A stretch of DNA of 64,000 bases from the NCBI GenBank assembly GCA_965214205.1, contig OZ243941.1:1302001-1366000 (forward strand), in the 5' to 3' direction. The position numbers and the translations under genes were made by a program. Below are positions 1 through 8,347 of this stretch, in pieces. The stretch is from G963663315 sp965214205. Lineage in GTDB: Bacteria > Pseudomonadota > Gammaproteobacteria > Arenicellales > Poriferihabitantaceae. The notes below the pieces were generated by a model, which was not told where the DNA came from, did not search any database, and was given only the letters and a program-made list of their open reading frames with translations. Each line of letters starts with the position of its first letter. The stretch's first letter is position 1.

Positions 1-668
1 ACTGGAAGCTGTCGCGGGACGGTGAATCGCTTTTTACCGGGGAATGCATCGCCGGGCTCGGCGCTATGTTGCTGGGTGATGTGTTGTTCCACCTGATTTG
101 TGACAACCGCCAGAGACTGGCCATTCACGCAGGACTGGTTTCCGATGACAATGGCAGCATTTTGATTCCCGGAGTCAGTGGCTCGGGGAAAACTTCGGTG
201 ACGACCTGGTTGTTGAAGCGCGGTATGCGCTATCATACCGATGAACTGGTAACCATTGACCTTGAGACCGGCGCCGCAAAGGCGTTCACCCGGCCACTCA
301 ATGTCAAAACCTGTGGTGTGTCGGCGATTCAATCAATCGTTGATCTGGACGCGGTCCGGGAGCAACTCAGCATTTCCCCGGAGGTCACCATGATCCCCCA
401 CCGATTGGTGAATCCGGATTTCAGGGTTGATTTCCCGGATATCAGTCGCATTATTTTCCCTGTTTACGTCCATGATTCCGACCCGGAGCTGATCAAATTG
501 ACCGGAGCGGAAACAGGACTTGAGCTGATGCGAAGTAATGTGATCGCCAGAAACCTGCCTGCGCACGGATTCAATGATGTTACCAGGCTGGCCAGGAAAA
601 TCCCTGCCTACCGGGTTCGCTACCGGCATTATGACGATTTGCCCGCGCTGCTTGAGCAAATCCATTAA
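1..668 (+). CDS. HprK-like P-loop kinase, 5' end outside the window
   Basis: The reading frame is open from base 3 (W-K-L-S-R...) to the stop at 668, so the gene begins before the window and about 221 residues are visible. A P-loop, GVSGSGKTS, follows the segment LAIHAGLVSDDNGSILIPG, the arrangement seen in HPr kinase/phosphorylase-related proteins. An aspartate-glutamate pair in YHTDELV could serve as acidic catalytic residues. Family relatives often sit in polysaccharide or exosortase loci beside a nucleotidyltransferase, which is exactly the next gene here (56 bp on, same strand). The true phosphoacceptor is unknown, and a role in regulating sugar-polymer synthesis is inference only. Confidence 0.7.
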   Translation, partial: WKLSRDGESLFTGECIAGLGAMLLGDVLFHLICDNRQRLAIHAGLVSDDNGSILIPGVSGSGKTSVTTWLLKRGMRYHTDELVTIDLETGAAKAFTRPLNVKTCGVSAIQSIVDLDAVREQLSISPEVTMIPHRLVNPDFRVDFPDISRIIFPVYVHDSDPELIKLTGAETGLELMRSNVIARNLPAHGFNDVTRLARKIPAYRVRYRHYDDLPALLEQIH

Positions 669-724
669 TCCGCCCGACCGGGGGCGGGCACACGCTTTGC
701 GGAAAGACCGCATTACGCACGGGA

Positions 725-1834
725 ATGACTGACCATACCACTTTGTTGCGGCTTTGCTGCCGACTGGATCTGGATCCTTCGGTCAGGCAGCGATTCAGGC
801 AATCGGCCCTTGAAATCCAGAACTGGAACGCATTGATCACGGAAGCTGAATCCCACGCGCTCAGCAATCTGCTGTATACCCACCTGTTGTCCTGTGATAT
901 TTCGATTCCGGATCAGCCCGGAATCATGCTAAAGGCGATTACGGCGAAACACCAGCGTGTAAACCGTGAACGCTCAAACGCGTTGAATCAGATTCTGGAC
1001 AAGTTTGTGGAAAACCGGATCGAAACTGTACTGTTGAAAGGGATGGCATTGATCAACTGTCTGTATTCGAACCAGTATCAACGTCCGATGGGGGATATCG
1101 ACATTCTGGTTCCGGCATCGAAAGCCGCTTTGGCGCAACAGTCGCTGCGGGAGATCGGTTATCACGCAAGTGACCGGAATCAAGGATACATGCATGACCA
1201 CCATCACCTACCTGCGGCATCCCGCTTCAGCAATGGCATGGTCATTCAGGTCGAGATCCATCATAACGCCCTGTCAGGCGACGCAACCGCCAGTATGCCG
1301 TTCGACGATGTTGTCGCCGATTTGAATTCGATCACGGTGAATGGCCGGTCGTGTTTCACCCTGGGTCATAACGACATGCTGAAACATCTGTGCCACCATA
1401 CCTTCGAGCCTTGCGACCGCATCAAGCTGGGGGCGGTTGCGGATATTTATGGTTATGCTACACGGTATTTCGATCAGATAGACTGGTCCTCTCTGAAGGA
1501 GAAACAGCCTCATGTCATCAACACCCTGCGGTGCCTGCATTTCCTGTCTCCGTTGCCGACGGTACTGGTCGAAAAACTGGGCTCTCCAACCGTCAGCGCT
1601 CCATCCGGTGTCGGTTGCGGATTTCCACCGTTATCGAGCATAGACAATAGCGCTGAACCGTTGTCCACCAGACTGAACAAGCTGCTGGATTGTTCAGACT
1701 GGTGGCGGCATATCTACTATGCCGTACCCCCGGAACGCGGTTTGACTCTGGTCCGGTGGGTCCGGCACCCGGCGCGAATCATTTACTGGCTTACCCGGCG
1801 ATTACTGGCCAGATTCAGGAGCTCCCGCCGATAA
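725..1834 (+). CDS. nucleotidyltransferase family protein (NTP_transf_5 type)
   Basis: A 369-residue protein. The nucleotidyltransferase signature is LLKGMALINCLY followed by the metal-binding pair in MGDIDILVP (about residues 100-130). This is the pattern of the uncharacterised NTP_transf_5 family, commonly found with HprK-like kinases in polysaccharide or exosortase clusters. The preceding kinase gene on the same strand supports a two-gene unit. The start used is the ATG just after GGGA at 725. Its last 20 bp overlap the end of the convergent glycosyltransferase gene. The substrate is unknown. Confidence 0.75.
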   Translation: MTDHTTLLRLCCRLDLDPSVRQRFRQSALEIQNWNALITEAESHALSNLLYTHLLSCDISIPDQPGIMLKAITAKHQRVNRERSNALNQILDKFVENRIETVLLKGMALINCLYSNQYQRPMGDIDILVPASKAALAQQSLREIGYHASDRNQGYMHDHHHLPAASRFSNGMVIQVEIHHNALSGDATASMPFDDVVADLNSITVNGRSCFTLGHNDMLKHLCHHTFEPCDRIKLGAVADIYGYATRYFDQIDWSSLKEKQPHVINTLRCLHFLSPLPTVLVEKLGSPTVSAPSGVGCGFPPLSSIDNSAEPLSTRLNKLLDCSDWWRHIYYAVPPERGLTLVRWVRHPARIIYWLTRRLLARFRSSRR

Positions 1835-2942
1835 GCGTTTGATAGACTGTCAGGGTCTGTTCGCACATCCGCTCTTCGGTGAACCGATCATGATAAATTT
1901 TTTGCCCGTTGCGGCCGAGCTCGTGGCGCAGGTCTTCATCGTCGATCAACCGGGTCAGTTTTTCGCTCAGTCCCCCCGTATCCCCTCGGCTTGCCAGAAA
2001 CCCGGAAACGCCATCCGACACCGCCTCCCGGACTCCGCCGACATCGGTGGCAACGACCGCCAGACCGGCGCTCATCGCTTCGAGTATGGCCAGCGGCAGC
2101 CCTTCGTAATCCGAACTCAGCACAAAGATGTCGGCGTCAGCATAATAGGGGTCAGCCTGTGAACTTTCGACAAAGGTGACCCGGTCAGCCAGTCCATGGC
2201 GGTCCACCTGTTCATCCAGCCCGGGTCGGAGTTGCCCGTTGCCGACAATGGTCAGGCTGAAATCCCGTTCGATCATCGACGCGGCCTCGATCAGGAGGCG
2301 TTGGTTTTTCGGTCTTTCCAGGCGTCCGACATGCAACAGCCGGACTGGTTTGCCGCTGTGCTTGTGTGCTCGCTTTCCCCGCGCCGCAACCTGAACGGGC
2401 CGTACCCCGTTGGGTATCAGCCAGCCCCGCCTGTTCCCGGAACCATCGCCTCCGATCACACCGAACTTTTTCGCCAGCCTGAAATCGTACCCGGATACCG
2501 CAATGGCGCCATCGCCGAATCCGGCCATGATCCACTCGATGATCAAACCATAGCTTCTGCGGACCAGGCCGCTGCCTTCGGTAAATGCCCAGCCATGGGC
2601 GGTAAACAGGGATTTAATGTGAATGGATCTGGCTGCCAGACGACCGACCACTCCCGCCTTGGATGAGTGCAGATGCACCAGGTCGGGGTTTTCTCTCTTC
2701 AGTATCTGTCTCAAGGCCCGCACGCATCGAATGTCGGTCAATGGCGCTATCGGCCTTTTCAAGTGAGGGACGATGATGGTTTCAATCCCCATTTTCCCCG
2801 CCTGAGCGGTCAGATATCCCGACTCCCCGCAGCCCAGGGTAAAGCGTATCCGATGCCGCAGATGGCGGATCAGGCTGAGGATGTGCTGCTGGGCGCCGCC
2901 GGTATCACCCCGCGTGATCAGGATAAAAACATGCGGTTGCAA
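1815..2942 (-). CDS. glycosyltransferase family 4
   Basis: A 375-residue GT-B enzyme. The N-terminal domain begins with the glycine-rich RGDTGGAQQHILSLI. The C-terminal nucleotide-sugar domain has RLLHVGRLERPKNQRLLIEA and the E-x7-E-type motif DYEGLPLAILEAMSAGLAVV, then ATDVGGVREAVSDG, typical of GT4 retaining glycosyltransferases that act on lipid-linked or surface polysaccharides. No membrane segment is evident. It lies 20 bp downstream of bamC on the same strand and overlaps the convergent nucleotidyltransferase gene by 20 bp at the 3' end. Donor and acceptor cannot be told from the sequence. Confidence 0.85.
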   Translation of the reverse strand: MQPHVFILITRGDTGGAQQHILSLIRHLRHRIRFTLGCGESGYLTAQAGKMGIETIIVPHLKRPIAPLTDIRCVRALRQILKRENPDLVHLHSSKAGVVGRLAARSIHIKSLFTAHGWAFTEGSGLVRRSYGLIIEWIMAGFGDGAIAVSGYDFRLAKKFGVIGGDGSGNRRGWLIPNGVRPVQVAARGKRAHKHSGKPVRLLHVGRLERPKNQRLLIEAASMIERDFSLTIVGNGQLRPGLDEQVDRHGLADRVTFVESSQADPYYADADIFVLSSDYEGLPLAILEAMSAGLAVVATDVGGVREAVSDGVSGFLASRGDTGGLSEKLTRLIDDEDLRHELGRNGQKIYHDRFTEERMCEQTLTVYQTLIGGSS

Positions 2943-2962
2943 GCGCCTTGTTCCGCAGTCTG

Positions 2963-3748
2963 TCAGGAGGATTCCGGGTCGTCAAAAACCAGTATCAGGT
3001 GTTGCAGGAAGTCAGCTACACTGTTCGAGTCCGAGGGTAGCTCAACCCATTCAAACTCGCTGGTTTTCCTCTGGCTTACTTTTGCGGCCTCTTTCCTGGC
3101 GCTGGATCGGTGAGCAACATGCAGGAATGACTGGTCAGCCGAAATTCTCTCGAACCGGATCCGGTATTTGTCCAGTCTCGTATTGCCTTTGGTCAGCGAG
3201 GTGAGTATGTCTCTGGACATTCGGGAGATATAGGATGCATCCGGGTCCTCTGCCTGTGGCCTTTCGATCCATTCGGTTTCCATGGCGCCTGCTTCCGGGT
3301 TGTACTCGACCAGACTGATATTGCTCAAAGCCCAGAACCGGGTTACTGTTTCCCAGGCAGCCTCCACATTGGTGTCGACTTCAAGGCCGTGCATGTCGTC
3401 CTTTTTGACGATTCTCGCGCCGACTATTTCAGGTAGTACCCTGATTTTATTCTGTTTGCTTTCCTCCAGATTGTCGAGCACAGTCTGATTAGTCGTGTTG
3501 ATCAGATCAGGCGGAATCTCGAGTGATACCGTGGTTGCCGGTTTGTACAGCTTGGCTTTTTGTTTTTTGGTTTTTGCTTTCAGCGGTCTGTGCTTCGGCG
3601 CATCCGGGTCCAGTTTCTTGAGATCCTCAGGTCCGCCTGGAGTGTCTCCGTTTTTCGACTCGAACAAGGATGATCCGCAACCGGAGATGAGCAGAAGCAG
3701 AGTGAGCGCTGTGGCGGTCGCAATCGACCTGATAGCGGGTAAATGCAC
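2963..3748 (-). CDS. bamC: outer membrane protein assembly factor BamC (lipoprotein)
   Basis: A 261-residue protein with a lipoprotein signal peptide ending in the lipobox LISGC (about residue 23), so it should be lipidated and sorted to the outer membrane. The motif SLEIPPDLINTTNQT after a charged, disordered N-terminal part is the BamC/NlpB hallmark. Two helix-grip-like domains follow (VDTNVEAAWETVTRFW and later). BamC is an accessory lipoprotein of the BAM complex that inserts beta-barrel proteins. In many gammaproteobacteria bamC follows dapA; no dapA is seen here. It marks the core-genome edge of the accessory island that starts with the porins. Confidence 0.85.
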   Translation of the reverse strand: MHLPAIRSIATATALTLLLLISGCGSSLFESKNGDTPGGPEDLKKLDPDAPKHRPLKAKTKKQKAKLYKPATTVSLEIPPDLINTTNQTVLDNLEESKQNKIRVLPEIVGARIVKKDDMHGLEVDTNVEAAWETVTRFWALSNISLVEYNPEAGAMETEWIERPQAEDPDASYISRMSRDILTSLTKGNTRLDKYRIRFERISADQSFLHVAHRSSARKEAAKVSQRKTSEFEWVELPSDSNSVADFLQHLILVFDDPESS

Positions 3749-3846
3749 TTTTGATGATCCGGAAATTAAGTAAAATCAAAAGCGCAAGGCTACCATACAA
3801 TGCCGGAAAAGTGTTACCGGACAAACCCGGCTACCCGCCCCGATTA

Positions 3847-3890
3847 CCTCCTCAGAATTTGCGACAACTATAATTCTCAAGAGGTAAAAG
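3847..3890 (+). promoter_or_regulatory. porin 1 promoter, part of a 70-bp repeated block
   Basis: Bases 3847-3916 are identical to 8602-8671 before and into porin 3. The block contains a perfect -10 hexamer TATAAT (3869-3874) and the Shine-Dalgarno AGAGG. No good -35 hexamer lies 16-18 bp upstream (the region reads ACCTCC), so an activator may be needed. The expected transcript start leaves only about a 10-nt leader before the ATG at 3891. Confidence 0.6.
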
Positions 3891-4898
3891 ATGAAGAAAA
3901 CAATTATCGCAACGGCCGTGTCGGCAGCGCTTATGGCACCCGTTGCAGCTCAAGCCGAAGCGGATGTGACGGTGTATGGTCGTATCCACCAGGGTATTAA
4001 ACTCGTCAATCCGGAAGTCGGAGACAGCACGACTAACTTCGTTGGTATTGGTTCTCGCTTCGGCATCAAGGCCAGTTCTGATGTCGGTAACGGCATGACC
4101 GTCTCTGCTCAATATGAATTCAAGACCGTTTCGGATACCGGTAACGGTGCTAGTGATGTTGAGGTGATGGAAGATGATATGGGAGTACTACAGGGAAAAA
4201 ACACCAGTGGTATTACGAATCGTATCGCTAAAATCGGTATTTCCGGTGGCTTCGGTAGCGTTGATCTCGGTCAACAGTGGGGGGCTTACTACAATCTGGT
4301 CGGTGTACACGTAGATCCGACTTTCAATGTGGGTGGAGGTACGTACTATTTTGGAGATTCAAGTACGTATGGCCCGCTTCGTACCGGCAACACCATCAAG
4401 TACTCCAATTCATTCGGTCCGGTTTCCCTCGAAGTGGATGCGCGCCTTGATGATTCTGGTAATGAAGGTGGTGACGGACATGCCGCCGCGGCCAGCATTG
4501 CGGTCAATGACAATATCACCCTCGCGGCCGGTGTTGATAGTATCCAGGATGGCGTAGAACACACGGGCGCTGCTATTAAGTTTTCCCTAGGTGATTACTG
4601 GGCTTCCATTGCAAGTCACAAGGCTGATCCTGATGATGATAAAGCTGCCGAACCCAGCACGACCCAGTTGTGGGTGGGTGGTAGCTTCGGCAATACATCC
4701 GCCATGATCGGTATGGGAAGTGCTGATATGGGTGGCATGGATAGTACTTCGGGTAACGATCCCAGCGATGTCACTCTGGGTGTCTATCACAGCCTGGGTG
4801 GTGGTCTTGGACTGATATACGAAGGTCATAGCGCTGATTCTGATGGCAAGGGTAAAGACAAAACCACCCATCTGTTCGGTATCCGTATGGACTTCTGA
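3891..4898 (+). CDS. Gram-negative porin, paralogue 1
   Basis: A 335-residue outer-membrane porin. It has a Sec signal peptide (MKKTIIATAVSAALMAPVAA, cleavage after AQA), a first strand VTVYGRIHQGIKL, and a C-terminal phenylalanine (FGIRMDF) as required for BAM-dependent insertion. The motif SRFGIKASSDVGNGMT matches the Porin_4/OmpC-like general porin family. It is very similar to the inverted copy at 6408-7325 and more distant from the copy at 8646-9626. Differences cluster in segments rich in D, G, S and T that would be surface loops (for example residues 76-95 and 280-300). Transcription is probably monocistronic: it has its own TATAAT promoter and terminator. Confidence 0.9.
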   Translation: MKKTIIATAVSAALMAPVAAQAEADVTVYGRIHQGIKLVNPEVGDSTTNFVGIGSRFGIKASSDVGNGMTVSAQYEFKTVSDTGNGASDVEVMEDDMGVLQGKNTSGITNRIAKIGISGGFGSVDLGQQWGAYYNLVGVHVDPTFNVGGGTYYFGDSSTYGPLRTGNTIKYSNSFGPVSLEVDARLDDSGNEGGDGHAAAASIAVNDNITLAAGVDSIQDGVEHTGAAIKFSLGDYWASIASHKADPDDDKAAEPSTTQLWVGGSFGNTSAMIGMGSADMGGMDSTSGNDPSDVTLGVYHSLGGGLGLIYEGHSADSDGKGKDKTTHLFGIRMDF

Positions 4899-4923
4899 TC
4901 CTTACAACCCAGATTGTTCCACC

Positions 4924-4961
4924 AAACCGGGTTGTGCCACCAGGCACAATCCGGTTTTTTT
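4924..4961 (+). terminator. rho-independent terminator of porin 1
   Basis: A stem AAACCGGGTTGTGCC pairs with GGCACAATCCGGTTT across a 4-nt loop and is followed by a T run. The same hairpin, with small changes, ends porin 2 in inverted orientation. Confidence 0.85.
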
Positions 4962-5078
4962 ATACCAACATTTCCAATGTACGACCCACTCACAACACAG
5001 ACAAAAAATGGCTCTAGCAACCGATTGGAATGGCCTGTTGATTGAGTTGGTATGCGTAACAAAAAAACTTCTTTCCAA

Positions 5079-5177
5079 CCCCTGCACACACTCTTCACTC
5101 AATCGGTAACCTGGTTACAGGCGGGCGACATCACCCAAGCCAAAAGATGACACCGGAAACTGGCTCGAACGCGCCTG
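5079..5177 (+). pseudogene. relic of the TPR-sulfotransferase gene N-terminus
   Basis: The frame from 5079 reads PLHTLFTQSVTWLQAGDITQ then AKR and a stop. It matches LQTLFTQSVTCLQAGDIAQA near the start of the TPR-sulfotransferase at 12859, and about 58 of 68 bases agree with 12877-12944. Just after the stop another frame reads DTGNWLER, loosely like AGNWLDAP at that protein's C-terminus, so the relic may be the two ends of a copy joined by a large deletion; this second part is weak. The rest of the gap between porin 1 and the recombinase (about 4962-5316) shows only short inverted repeats such as GTTGAT/ATCAAC at 5278-5295. Confidence 0.65.
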
Positions 5178-5316
5178 ATGCGGAATTGTTCCGGCTAAAA
5201 TTGATTTGTGAATTCGACTACCACTGAATCTGTGGGAGGATATCTCCACTCTTAATGTGCTCGTCTTTTCCGGTACAGTTGATATTTCCATCAACCAATA
5301 ACATCAAGGCGCCGAT

Positions 5317-6300
5317 ATGAAACAAACAAATGACACCATCTCTTCGCAGACCAGGCTACCGGGACCACTGGCGCTGGATACTGCGGGGGTTACCCCCGAA
5401 GAGTGCAACGACCTGGCCGGAAGCGTTAGCAGATCAACATCAGCGACCTATGTCCGACTGAATCAACGCATCCACGAATGGCTGAAAGTGAAGGGCTTGG
5501 AACAGCTTGACGATACGGCAATGGCCGCGTTTGTCCGGGAACTGGAAGCAGAAGGAAAAGCCCCGGCCACGATTGAACAGTTTATCGCAGCCGCTGTATT
5601 TCGGGCAAAGACCAATGACTGGCGGTCCCCGCGTGGCCGCAAGACCGAAGCCGCGGTTAAAAGGATACGCCGGGAACACTCCAGCCGGGGGCACGGCCAG
5701 TCCGACCCCCTCACTGCCAAAGACGTAGCGATGATGATGACGCGCGCCTGTGACCCGCGCCCGGTCGGACGGGGTGGCAAATATCGGGAGAGTATGGAGA
5801 AAGCCACTGCAAGGGGGCAGATTGACCGGGCTATGATCGGGTTGTTGTTCCAGGCTGGTTTACGGGTATCGGAACTGATTGCCCTGCAATGGCGGGACAT
5901 ACGGGAATCCACGGATTTGCCGGGCGCCTTGCTGATTCGGATTCGGACCAGCAAGACCAATCAGACCGGTGACGAAACGGATATACGCCTGATCAAAAAC
6001 GAATGCGCTAACGCAGTGAAGGCCATCGCGGCGCTGGACATAAAACCGGATGCTCATATATTCGACGGCATGAGCAAGGCAACTGCCAACTATCGTGTAA
6101 AACGGATGGCAAAGTACGCAGGAGTGAAAGGCCGCATCACGACCCATTCCGGGCGCATCGGTCTGGCATCCGAGTTGACCCGGCGCGGCGCGTCCATGCA
6201 GGAAGTTATGCTGGCCGGAAACTGGCGCTCATCGCAGATGGTGGCGCACTATTCCGCCGGGGCTACGGCGGAGCGCGGAGCCGTGGCGAAGTACCTTTGA
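5317..6300 (+). CDS. tyrosine recombinase / integrase
   Basis: A 327-residue site-specific recombinase. An N-terminal SAM-like core-binding domain (about residues 30-105: SATYVRLNQRIHEWLKV) precedes a catalytic domain with the expected residues: R in AGLRVSELIALQWRDI, K in RTSKTNQTG, the H-x-x-R box HSGR, and H/W before the nucleophile in GNWRSSQMVAHYSAG, with Tyr as nucleophile. The ATG at 5317 has AAGG 9 nt upstream. It stands alone, without an excisionase or other phage gene. It lies between two porin genes in inverted orientation whose 3' ends and terminators face it from both sides, so it may act in porin rearrangement or simply mark an old integration; neither is shown. Confidence 0.88.
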   Translation: MKQTNDTISSQTRLPGPLALDTAGVTPEECNDLAGSVSRSTSATYVRLNQRIHEWLKVKGLEQLDDTAMAAFVRELEAEGKAPATIEQFIAAAVFRAKTNDWRSPRGRKTEAAVKRIRREHSSRGHGQSDPLTAKDVAMMMTRACDPRPVGRGGKYRESMEKATARGQIDRAMIGLLFQAGLRVSELIALQWRDIRESTDLPGALLIRIRTSKTNQTGDETDIRLIKNECANAVKAIAALDIKPDAHIFDGMSKATANYRVKRMAKYAGVKGRITTHSGRIGLASELTRRGASMQEVMLAGNWRSSQMVAHYSAGATAERGAVAKYL

Positions 6301-6344
6301 TTGCCTGGCGACACAACCCGGTTCTTTAGATGTATCAACGTCAT

Positions 6345-6382
6345 AAAAAAACCGGGCTGTGCCTGATGGCACAACCCGGTTT
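6345..6382 (-). terminator. rho-independent terminator of porin 2
   Basis: AAACCGGGTTGTGCC pairs with GGCACAGCCCGGTTT on the minus strand, followed by a T run. It is the inverted counterpart of the porin 1 terminator and may also stop recombinase transcripts coming from the other side. Confidence 0.8.
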
Positions 6383-6407
6383 GATGAAGCAGTTTGGGTT
6401 GTAAGGA

Positions 6408-7325
6408 TCAGAAGTCCAGACGAATACCGAACAGGTGAGTAGTTTTGTCTTTACCCATGCCATCCGAGTCAGCGCTATGACCTTCGTACAGCAGTTTCAG
6501 ACCGCCACCGAGGTTATGGTAGACACCCAGAGTGAGGTCACTCGGCTCTCCACCCATCATACCCGTATCATCGTCATGCTGTCCTGTACCGACCATGGCA
6601 GAAGTATTACCGAAGCTACCACCTACCCACAACTGGGTCGTGCTCGGTTCAGGAGCGCTATCAGCATCCGGGTCTTTTGATTGCTGTGCAATAGATGCCC
6701 AGTAGTTACCCATAGAAACCTGAATGGCCCCACCGGTCAGACTGTCTCCGTCTGTGGTATTGTCAACACCGGCAGCCAGAGTGATATTGTCATTGACCGC
6801 AATACTGGCCGCGAGAGCATTTCCGTCACCGCTTCCATCACCAGAATCATCCAGGCGTGCATCCAGCTCTATAGAAACCGGGCCGAATGAATTGGAGTAC
6901 TTAATGGTGTTGGGGGTACGGAATGGGCCGATATGATGCGCTCCACCCACAGCGAAAGTCGGGTCTACATGTACACCGACCTTGTTGTACCAGGCGCTCC
7001 ACTGATTACCGAGGTGGACGCTACCGAAACCACCGGAAACACCGACCGTAGCAATACGGGTATTGGCAACGCCATCTCCAGGTACATCTGAGGAGGTGGT
7101 GAATTCATAATGAGCGGAAGCGGTCATGCCGTTACCGACATCAGAACTGGCCTTGATGCCGAAGCGAGAACCAACATTAACGAAGTCAGTCGTGCTGTCT
7201 CCGACTTCCGGATTGACGAGTTTGATACCCTGGTGGACACGACCATATACAGTCGCTTCCGCTTGAGCTGCAACGGGCGCCATAAGCGCTGCCGACACGG
7301 CCGTTGCGATAATTGTTTTCTTCAT
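6408..7325 (-). CDS. Gram-negative porin, paralogue 2 (inverted)
   Basis: A 305-residue porin with the same signal peptide as paralogue 1 and C-terminal FGIRLDF. Most of the barrel (GIKLVNPEVGDSTT, NTIKYSNSFGPVS, SIAVNDNITLAAGVD, EPSTTQLWVGGSFGNTSAM) is the same as paralogue 1, but it is about 30 residues shorter because of smaller loops, for example GAHHIGPFRTP against the longer loop around residue 145 of porin 1. Similarity extends through the stop codon into the terminator, giving roughly 130-140 bp of inverted homology at the 3' ends in addition to the 5' block. It diverges in direction from paralogues 1 and 3. Confidence 0.9.
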   Translation of the reverse strand: MKKTIIATAVSAALMAPVAAQAEATVYGRVHQGIKLVNPEVGDSTTDFVNVGSRFGIKASSDVGNGMTASAHYEFTTSSDVPGDGVANTRIATVGVSGGFGSVHLGNQWSAWYNKVGVHVDPTFAVGGAHHIGPFRTPNTIKYSNSFGPVSIELDARLDDSGDGSGDGNALAASIAVNDNITLAAGVDNTTDGDSLTGGAIQVSMGNYWASIAQQSKDPDADSAPEPSTTQLWVGGSFGNTSAMVGTGQHDDDTGMMGGEPSDLTLGVYHNLGGGLKLLYEGHSADSDGMGKDKTTHLFGIRLDF

Positions 7326-7384
7326 CGTTTACCTCTGTAAGAATTATAGTTGATACAAAACAAAAAAATTTATATATAAATTTT
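7326..7384 (-). promoter_or_regulatory. porin 2 promoter with adjacent AT palindrome
   Basis: The sequence just before the start keeps the shared porin element: TATAAT on the minus strand (7343-7348) and AGAGG before the ATG. Upstream it differs from the other two copies and has instead a perfect 20-bp palindrome made only of A and T at 7365-7384, centred near the -35 position. This could bind a regulator or a nucleoid protein. Confidence 0.55.
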
Positions 7385-7694
7385 GTTGCAATGTTCTGTA
7401 GAGCACCCTTTTGCCAGTTTAATCTCCAATCTACCCCGCTTTACCGGGAATCCGGGTGATTTTGACCGGTTTTGACTGCTTTTCAGCCATCACAACGCGA
7501 CTCTACCACATATTATACATAAATATTACAAAAAATTAACAATTTTCATAAATAAATTTATTTTCCGGTTTATTTACCGTTTCGGGGTTAGTTTTGTTTC
7601 TTATCAGTTCTTACTGAAATCAGGAATCCACGCTGGATAAACCTGTGTCTGGCCCAGCAATCGGGATTGGGCATCAGCCGCGCGACGCAGCCCG
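7385..7694 (-). other. gene-free AT-rich spacer
   Basis: No supported gene. Bases 7500-7570 are very AT-rich (long A and T runs with TAAATAAATT), the kind of DNA bound by H-NS-like silencers. On the minus strand, part of this region continues the broken toxin gene below in other frames (GLRRAADAQSRLLGQ..., stop near 7611), without recognisable homology. Confidence 0.4.
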
Positions 7695-7769
7695 TCATTT
7701 CTGTGTAGTGTAGTCGCTAATGTTGTTCAGATCGGCTTCGGCTGCTGCACTATATTTATAGCTTGGCAT
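7695..7769 (-). pseudogene. truncated ParE/RelE-family toxin, paired with the Phd-like antitoxin
   Basis: An ATG at 7769 overlaps the 3' end of the antitoxin gene, the usual layout for a toxin-antitoxin operon. It gives MPSYKYSAAAEADLNNISDY then TTQK and a stop after only 24 codons. SAAAEADL-x-x-I-x-x-YT is the classic N-terminus of ParE toxins, which are normally about 90-100 residues. The continuation GLRRA is in another frame, consistent with a frameshift or junction. The toxin is almost certainly inactive. Confidence 0.65.
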
Positions 7770-8025
7770 TCAGAACGCGCCGTCTTAACCGGGCATGAAC
7801 ATCCTCACCGTCGGATACACGGCCTGCCTGAATATCCGCGATGCCTTTATCGATTTCCTGTTGCAGGAAAAACTGTTTCATTTCTTCAACCTCAGCCCAG
7901 GCGCTCGCTGACAGCATGACGGCAATCGGCTTACCGTTCTTATTGATCCTGACCGGCGCACGCTGCGCTTTGATCAGTACTTCGCCAAACTCGCGTTTGG
8001 CATTACTGGCGCTGAGAGTTTCCAT
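7756..8025 (-). CDS. Phd/YefM-family antitoxin
   Basis: An 89-residue protein. METLSASNAKREFGEVLIKA followed by RAPVRINKNGKPIAVMLSA is the Phd/YefM fold: an N-terminal DNA-binding region that recognises its own operator. The C-terminal half (EEMKQFFLQQEIDKGIADIQAGRV) would wrap the toxin. Length is normal and the frame is intact. The paired toxin reading frame overlapping its 3' end is truncated, so this is an orphan antitoxin. It could still repress its own promoter or neutralise a related toxin elsewhere. It belongs to a run of toxin-antitoxin remains on the minus strand between porins 2 and 3. Confidence 0.85.
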   Translation of the reverse strand: METLSASNAKREFGEVLIKAQRAPVRINKNGKPIAVMLSASAWAEVEEMKQFFLQQEIDKGIADIQAGRVSDGEDVHARLRRRVLNAKL

Positions 8026-8100
8026 AGCAACTACCTCATCGAAAAGCTAATCATTATGACCATTTTAATTAAAATCACCTTGTTTTGTCAATCGTGAACG

Positions 8101-8157
8101 TTACTCTGTGGTCTCCTCAATATCGTTGTGTACGCGCTGCGTCAGGCGCAGTTTCAT
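8101..8157 (-). pseudogene. truncated RelE/ParE-type toxin, second module
   Basis: ATG at 8157 overlaps the stop of the small gene upstream by ATGA and encodes MKLRLTQRVHNDIEETTE then a stop, 18 residues. MKLRLTQRA-x-x-DIE is a common ParE/RelE beginning. The normal gene would be about 90 codons, so the toxin is cut off. Confidence 0.55.
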
Positions 8158-8294
8158 ACGTTACGATATTTCGCGAATAGTGAAAAAAGTTCTTGTTCAG
8201 AGACAAAGTTTCCAGCGGTGGCCTGATTCAATCCTTCATGCATATCCGCTATTTGTTCCGACGTGTATTCCCGGGGCTGGTCAGAAGCTGCCAT
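8154..8294 (-). CDS. small antitoxin-like protein, partner of the truncated toxin
   Basis: A 46-residue frame, too short for usual gene callers: EYTSEQIADMHEGLNQATAG followed by NFVSEQELFSLFAKYRNV. A helix with Q-I-x-x-M-x-E-G-x-x-Q and a conserved G-x-F/V-V-S-x-E-x-x-x-x-x-F/L-x-K-Y pattern resembles C-terminal parts of antitoxins paired with ParE. The frame is open about 20 codons further upstream with no ATG (starting after a TAG near 8350), so the true start may be a non-ATG codon or the N-terminus may have been lost. The ATGA overlap with the toxin remnant supports it having been a real module. Confidence 0.5.
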   Translation of the reverse strand: MAASDQPREYTSEQIADMHEGLNQATAGNFVSEQELFSLFAKYRNV

Positions 8295-8347
8295 GACCAA
8301 ACTTTCAGCGATCTCAGTTTGACGCGCGGGGGGTAGACGATCATGTT

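Noticed and set aside
7385..7694. Complete toxin gene continuing beyond the ParE stub
   Set aside because: All three minus-strand frames are interrupted; the longest continuation (GLRRAADAQ...) needs a frameshift and shows no ParE features further on.
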